Origin: Mesostigma viride
Lineage: Eukaryota; Streptophyta; Mesostigmatophyceae; Mesostigmatales; Mesostigmataceae
DNA: 64,000 nt
Reading direction: 5' to 3'
Assembly (NCBI GenBank): GCA_009746045.1
Contig: RPFO01000188.1
Span: 1,054,508-1,118,507, forward strand
In this document: in pieces, positions 60,701 through 64,000 of the stretch
Layout: each line of letters opens with the position of its first letter
How positions within the stretch are numbered: position 1 is the stretch's first letter
Program-made: the position numbers and the translations under genes
The notes under the pieces: model-generated
The model's input: only the letters and a program-made list of their open reading frames with translations
Database searches by the model: none
What the model was told of the DNA's origin: nothing

Positions 60701-61576
60701 ATATACTCCCAACGGAGTTATGTTACAATTCAACGTGCGTGGTCTGAGATTTGACCTACGCAAGTAGCAGTGGTGGAGCATATTGACTACGTAGTATCAG
60801 CAATGTGATATGAGAGTAAACAATGCCGTAGAGATAATTAAAAAATCCATATTCGCGGATTCCATGAGTAGTATCAGCAGTCCCAGACTAATTGCGATGA
60901 CAATAGTGCGAACAATTGATGTAGGATGTATCCATACGTATTTTTTGTGTATTTTTTATGTGCCAACAAAAAGCAGCAGTACCTTAGCCATCGGCCACGT
61001 CAAGCTAACCAAAACCTAGGCCAGTAGGCACCCGTTATACCACCCTTGCAATAACGCTAAGCAGAAAAGAATACGCGTGGCATCTATTTCCGAAACACAA
61101 GCGGCGGCAGTGCGCAACATGTGCTTACAACGCAATTTCCTCAGATAAAGCGTGCAATAAGTTCACAATCCCCCTAATACTGCGCATCAGAAATAAACAG
61201 CACGTCATGAATCCTGGAAAGATGTTGTCCCATGGTAAGCTGCCAAAATAAACCGACTCAGATCCCAAAATTATTAAGGTCCACACTCTCGAAAATCAAA
61301 TAAAATGACAACGCCGTTGGTCAAGTTAGAGCACCGCAGCGCACCTGTTATGATTTCATGAATAGCTGCTTTCAGCTTATCTGGCAGCTGCACTGGCGGG
61401 GTCAACGTGCGGCGTGCAGCATCATGAAGCGAGTCCTGGCTGACAGACTCCACCTGCCCCGCACCCGTGCTGGGCTGGCTTGAAAGTGCACGAGCTACAC
61501 TTCGAGCTAGCCCGGCTTGGAAAACAGAATTGTCCGCCAAGCGAGCTAAACGACGCATAAAGCGGATGGCAGCCAT
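42772..61576 (-). CDS. RSM22: Mitochondrial ribosomal small-subunit assembly factor, RSM22/METTL17 family
   Basis: Members of this methyltransferase-like family help assemble the mitochondrial small ribosomal subunit and bind an iron-sulphur cluster. Exons: 61,345-61,576; 60,146-60,245; 59,219-59,460; 58,058-58,197; 56,490-56,563; 53,599-53,693; 52,163-52,260; 50,931-51,014; 49,679-49,756; 47,748-47,843; 46,126-46,202; 44,208-44,425; 42,772-42,938. All are GT/AG with matching phases, giving 566 residues. The Arg-rich, acid-poor N-terminus (FMRRLARLADNS, SVARALSSQ) looks like a mitochondrial presequence. Recognisable blocks in order: YVAARLPAIFAVMQRI; SAM-site LDFGSGPGTA (252-261); AVAVEPAPEM; YPLVVAAYSLGEIEDE; VLIEPGTPRGYDVIRAAR; CPHDGGC and WCHF; YEDEKFSYVVL; WPRIIRTPRRRGGHVILDVC. 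Cys382, 388, 397 and 547 match the four family cluster ligands. The C-terminus stops about 20 residues after the last Cys, shorter than relatives, and an acidic run (EDEEEGEEEEE) precedes the last exon. The acceptor of exon 10 is the least certain boundary. Confidence 0.9.
43560..43953. mobile_element. Inverted-repeat element (MITE-like) with C/G-homopolymer interior
   Basis: The ends are 36-bp inverted repeats starting CTGGCTGTCCG and ending in GCTAGTGTATAC, identical except for one inserted C. They are flanked by ATAA on both sides (43,556-43,559 and 43,954-43,957). The interior is a series of C-runs followed by G-runs around short A/T loops, plus an AT-rich core, and has no coding capacity. 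It lies in the last RSM22 intron. Confidence 0.88.
44734..45707. mobile_element. Non-autonomous hAT-type DNA transposon, 974 bp
   Basis: Terminal inverted repeats CAGTGTTTTTTTTA are flanked by the perfect 8-bp duplication GCCTAGTC (44,726-44,733 and 45,708-45,715). A CAG-type terminus plus an 8-bp duplication is the hAT signature. Both ends are crowded with subterminal motifs of the form GCCACA-N-TGGC, at least eight copies, a likely transposase-binding array. There is no transposase ORF. A 22-bp perfect foldback lies near the middle. The element sits in the RSM22 intron between exons 11 and 12. Confidence 0.93.
45967..46002 (+). repeat. Interstitial telomere-like tract (TTTAGGG-type)
   Basis: About five degenerate units: CTTAGGG, CTTAGGG, TTTGGGGG, TTAGGG, TTTAGGG. 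This matches the plant and green-algal telomere repeat. It lies in an RSM22 intron, 260 bp past the hAT element. Confidence 0.7.
50663..50905. repeat. 9-bp tandem repeat (TGACCATAG type)
   Basis: Roughly two dozen units of TGACCATAG, TGACAATAG and TGACCATAA, beginning shortly after the donor of RSM22 exon 8. Confidence 0.92.
53077..53412. repeat. 42-bp tandem repeat, about 8 copies
   Basis: AT-rich units of CTATAATATACATACAG plus TAACCTATGAAGGACATA, spaced 41-42 bp, in an RSM22 intron just downstream of exon 6. Confidence 0.92.
54000..54845. repeat. 45-bp minisatellite, about 19 copies
   Basis: Units of AGGTCACCACACATGCACAG plus GCCGACAAAGGGAAGGGCG, highly homogeneous. Divisible by three, so frames stay open on both strands; these are not genes. 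RSM22 intron 5. Confidence 0.97.
54858..55066. repeat. 13-bp tandem repeat, about 15 copies
   Basis: Units of GTCCAGCCAATCT and close variants. They start 13 bp after the 45-bp array ends. Confidence 0.93.
55068..56030. repeat. 39-bp minisatellite, about 24 copies
   Basis: Units of ACACAATCCTATCCTCCTGA plus TTACACGCACAAATAGTGG, directly next to the 13-bp array. Some units carry a CTTCTTACACACAC variant. The long frames are repeat artefacts. Confidence 0.97.
56058..56456. promoter_or_regulatory. Cluster of six TTGAC dyads (GTCAA-N3/4-TTGAC)
   Basis: Copies near 56,060, 56,118, 56,152, 56,374, 56,408 and 56,441, five with a 4-nt spacer and one with 3. Most read AAGTCAANNNNTTGACG. They lie in RSM22 intron 5, just before exon 5. 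The half-site equals the WRKY-type W-box core, but function is unknown. Confidence 0.7.
56791..56930. repeat. 34-bp tandem repeat, 4 copies
   Basis: Near-identical units of GATGGCACACACGGAACGCC plus ATGCTGCACAACAT in RSM22 intron 4. Confidence 0.95.
57385..57510. repeat. 50-bp tandem repeat, about 2.5 copies
   Basis: Units contain CGAGGCAAGGTAACGA followed by CACTACCGGGGACCGACTC; RSM22 intron 4. Confidence 0.85.
57655..57905. repeat. 31-bp AT-rich tandem repeat, 8 copies
   Basis: Units of ATAACGATAAATTAACTAGG plus AAGATGATAGT in RSM22 intron 4, 150 bp downstream of exon 4. Confidence 0.93.
58345..58425 (+). mobile_element. Fragment related to the 3' end of the LINE at 17,395
   Basis: CCATTCCA-type repeats followed by TTATGCTCACGTGATGCAG (from 58,398) match the LINE 3' region at 18,290-18,349 with one difference in that core. 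RSM22 intron 3. Confidence 0.5.
58682..58909. repeat. TTTA microsatellite and 48-bp tandem repeat, 4 copies
   Basis: A short TTTA run (58,687-58,709) is followed by four 48-bp units starting at 58,718, 58,766, 58,814 and 58,862, each with ACCATCAGCTAATCACTCC and GCACAGCAGCAA. RSM22 intron 3. Confidence 0.93.
60534..60731 (+). mobile_element. 5'-truncated copy C of the ORF1-only retroelement, with a 14-bp target duplication
   Basis: The 198-bp 3' fragment matches the 3' ends of copies A and B, including stem-loop CTCCCAACGGAG (60,706-60,717). It is flanked by perfect AACGTGCGTGGTCT repeats (60,520-60,533 and 60,732-60,745). Its tail is ATGTTACAATTC rather than TTAA repeats. RSM22 intron 1, antisense to the gene. 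Confidence 0.93.
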
Positions 61577-62420
61577 TGTGACAAAGTCACTAAGAGCAAC
61601 ACGGCGATGCCTACATCCCCTTCCTGCCTCCTGCCGCTACCTGCCTCCGCTGTACAAGTAGTTGTCTTCGGCTTGCACTCCGCTTTGCAGCTCCGCGTGC
61701 AAATAATGGAGAAAATCGCCAGCAGCACGTGGTCCAGGCAGGCAGGAGTTAACAGGCGCACCCGTGGGGCAGTTTGAGCGGGCGCGGCGCCCGGCCGCTG
61801 CGCTGAAAGTCCTGACGCCTGCGCCACGTGGCCTCTGCCTGCAGTCTTGACGGCCAGCCGGGCACGTGCGCCGTGCCAGCAAAGCGAGCTGCAGTTTGTC
61901 ACATCTTTGCATCGCCCGAAAGCCACCCGACAAGCGCCGTGAGAGACCTCAAAAATTCATCGATGTCGTCGGTCTGGGAGGGCTCGCGCTTCGCAATCTT
62001 TTAGAAGACGTTGTGTCAGACAGCACATGGTCTTCCCCGAGCTTGCAGTCTAGTTCAAATGCGGATGTCTCATTCATGTAGTGGGGAAAGAGATAAGGTT
62101 GGTTCATATTGCACGATTGACAACCGGGCGGTCATCCGAGCACGCTTCGATAGCTTGATAACCAGTTCCCGCAAGCGTGCACGTGAAGGTCGAAAAGCGC
62201 AGCGTTAGTTGTGTAGGCTGCGATATTCCTGGTAAGCGATGTGCCGATATCCGTGTTTCCGAGGGCCTGGCATCGCGTGATATTTTTGAAGCCCGGTAGC
62301 TTACTATAATTAGTCATGTTTCTAGCCTGCCCGAAGGTACGCATTAAAGAGCTGGACAGTGCCTAACCGATTTGTTGCCTGCACCGTCGATACTGTGCTG
62401 TGCGCCGCAGTAACGGATCG
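61577..62420. promoter_or_regulatory. Divergent intergenic region between RSM22 and the polyol dehydrogenase
   Basis: The 844-bp spacer must hold the promoters and leaders of both genes. I see no clear TATA box near either start. The minus-strand frame at 61,637-61,933 has no domain and is not in frame with RSM22. Confidence 0.5.
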
Positions 62421-63689
62421 ATGATGAAGGGAATGAAACCTCCCCGACCCTCGGACGACTCGCCGCCACGTGGCAATCGGAGCCTGGTGCTCCATGGCGT
62501 GGACGATCTCCGCTTGGAGGACCGGCCGGTGCCCACGCCTGGCGCTCAACAGGTGCTTCTGTGCATGCGTTCCGTGGGAATATGTGGGAGTGACGTCCAT
62601 TACTGGAAGGACGGGTGCATCGGTCCATTCCGGGTCACCCGCCCGATGGTCATGGGCCACGAAGCCAGCGGGGTGGTCGTCGAGGTCGGCGCGGGCGTAT
62701 CGCATCTTCAACCAGGCGACCGCGTCGCCATCGAGCCAGGTGTCCCCTGCCGCTCCTGCCATGCGTGCGGGAGTGGCCGCTACAACCTCTGCCCGCACAT
62801 CACGTTCTGCGCCACGCCCCCCTACGACGGTAACCTTTGCCAATATTACGTCCACCACGCCGACTTCTGCTTCAAGCTCCCCGACCACCTCTCGTTCGAC
62901 GAGGGAGCGTTGATCGAGCCGCTCTCGGTGGCGATCCACGCCTCCCGTCGCGCGGGCATCCAGATGGGTGACCACGTTGCTATTATTGGCGCGGGGCCGA
63001 TCGGCCTCGTCAACCTGCTCACGGCGCGATGTGCTGGCGCCACCCATGTCACCGTGGTAGACGTGAATGACGACCGGCTCAAGCTGGCCAAGTCCATGGG
63101 GGCCGACCACACGCTAAACCCATCACACGCACAGCATGTTCCAGCTGGACCATCACACGCGCAGCCTTCTGGACCTGGTCTACCAGGGACGACACCTGAG
63201 CCTGCACTCAGTGGTGTTGTTGGCACTGCAATAAACTCATCACAGGCGCAGCACACTCTAGTTAACCCATCACAGGCGCAGCCTGTGCCCACTAGTAGCG
63301 TGGGCATGTGGCCGGAACCGGGGGGAAGCGAGAGCACGGTCCATTGGGCCGCACTGGCGGACGTCACCCTGGAGTGCAGCGGCACAGAGGCCGGCATGGC
63401 GGCGGCGATTGCTGCCACACGGCCCGGCGGCGTGCTCATGCAGATTGGGTGCGCGGCCGGGATGGTGCGCCTGCCGTTGATGGACGCGAGCACGAAGGAG
63501 GTGGACATCAAGGGCGTGTTCCGCTACTGTCACACATACCCTACCGCCATCGCGCTGCTGAGCTCGGGCAGGATCGACGTCAAGCCGTTGGTCACGCACC
63601 ACTTTGGGTTGGAGGAGGCGGTAAGGGCGTTTGAGACGGCACGCACGGGCGCGGGTGGCGCGGTCAAGGTTATTATCCGTGTGGACTAG
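62421..63689 (+). CDS. Zinc polyol dehydrogenase, sorbitol/L-iditol dehydrogenase type
   Basis: Medium-chain dehydrogenase/reductase that should oxidise sorbitol or related polyols to ketoses with NAD (EC 1.1.1.14-like). Single exon, 422 residues from the first ATG. The catalytic zinc ligands fit Cys55 ([11 protein letters not shown]), His80-Glu81 (GHEASG) and Glu166 ([10 protein letters not shown]). The structural zinc Cys are 110, 113, 116 and 124 ([15 protein letters not shown]), all four present, as in plant enzymes. The Rossmann motif GAGPIG is at 190-195, and Asp214 predicts NAD rather than NADP. The block [15 protein letters not shown] near the C-terminus is diagnostic for the subfamily. 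Oddity: about 70 extra residues lie between GADHTLN and ADVTLECSG, built on PSHAQ/SQAQ repeats, where relatives have about 20. No leader is visible, so a cytosolic location is likely. Xylitol dehydrogenase activity cannot be excluded. Confidence 0.95.
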   Translation: MMKGMKPPRPSDDSPPRGNRSLVLHGVDDLRLEDRPVPTPGAQQVLLCMRSVGICGSDVHYWKDGCIGPFRVTRPMVMGHEASGVVVEVGAGVSHLQPGDRVAIEPGVPCRSCHACGSGRYNLCPHITFCATPPYDGNLCQYYVHHADFCFKLPDHLSFDEGALIEPLSVAIHASRRAGIQMGDHVAIIGAGPIGLVNLLTARCAGATHVTVVDVNDDRLKLAKSMGADHTLNPSHAQHVPAGPSHAQPSGPGLPGTTPEPALSGVVGTAINSSQAQHTLVNPSQAQPVPTSSVGMWPEPGGSESTVHWAALADVTLECSGTEAGMAAAIAATRPGGVLMQIGCAAGMVRLPLMDASTKEVDIKGVFRYCHTYPTAIALLSSGRIDVKPLVTHHFGLEEAVRAFETARTGAGGAVKVIIRVD

Positions 63690-64000
63690 CTGGCTCGTCA
63701 GAACATGTGACGCTATAAACTGACGAGAAACTGGACTACGCAAAGAAACTGGATCTCGTAGATCGACACCAAACTTAAATTTGACTAGTGCAATTGACAG
63801 ATCTCTCAAAGGGAATTCCAAATCTGCTTTCGGGTAGTGAAAGTCGTTTTCCGGCCAGGTGATAGTCTTGTTACGAGAGGCAAAAATGGCTCTTACTTCT
63901 TTCTCTTACGCCAAGTAAGCCTAAGTCATGAATGGCAAGTAGGAGGTGGGGGGGTCTGATCACAAGTTTAAGTAGCGCAATCGATAGATCTCGGCGAGGG
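63690..64000. other. 3' flank of the polyol dehydrogenase gene
   Basis: No gene is seen. A diverged direct repeat (CAATTGACAGATCTC near 63,790 and CAATCGATAGATCTC near 63,979) is the only structure noticed. Confidence 0.5.

Overview
The window looks like nuclear DNA of a green alga or an early-branching relative of land plants. The grounds are a glucan phosphorylase with a plastid-style leader, genes cut into many short GC-rich exons with GT/AG introns, a degenerate run of plant-type TTTAGGG telomere motif, and a very high load of minisatellites and retroposons. I cannot name the species.

Three host genes can be reconstructed exon by exon. (1) An 11-exon alpha-glucan phosphorylase on the minus strand (24,641-33,986) carries a leader and an ACT domain in front of the catalytic part. 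(2) A 13-exon mitochondrial small-subunit assembly factor of the RSM22/METTL17 family, also minus (42,772-61,576), spreads 1.7 kb of coding sequence over 18.8 kb. (3) A single-exon zinc polyol (sorbitol-type) dehydrogenase lies on the plus strand (62,421-63,689), divergent from RSM22. The phosphorylase and the dehydrogenase fit carbohydrate mobilisation; nothing else ties the three genes together.

The left 14 kb differ from the rest. An unrecognised Lys/Glu-rich multi-exon gene runs leftward out of the window (1-4,973). A gene with a DDE/RNase-H-like transposase signature runs rightward (10,087-13,499). Between them are a tandem array of about 58-bp units, a 2.4-kb minisatellite of 30-bp units, a 36-bp repeat and an AT-rich block. 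A palindromic hairpin motif occurs about 25 times in this segment, always outside exons. In four introns it sits 42-50 nt before the 3' splice site. I did not see it in the other 50 kb.

From 15.8 to 23.2 kb lie a long CAA microsatellite and a nest of non-LTR retroelements: two 5'-truncated LINE reverse transcriptase copies, an ORF1-only element, and SINE-like copies. The ORF1-only and SINE-like families share a 3' stem-loop followed by TTAA repeats, which suggests that the small elements use the machinery of the larger one. Further copies lie at 26,952, 40,045 and 60,534, three of them with clear target-site duplications. The RSM22 introns also hold a 974-bp non-autonomous hAT element with an 8-bp target duplication, a 394-bp inverted-repeat element with a C/G-homopolymer interior, and at least eight different tandem arrays. 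In both long genes, several exon edges have a second, slightly decayed copy of the splice junction in the neighbouring intron.

I recognised no LTR retrotransposon, Polinton or other capsid-bearing element, no rRNA, no intact tRNA and no CRISPR array. Most long open frames in this window are by-products of tandem repeats whose unit length is a multiple of three.
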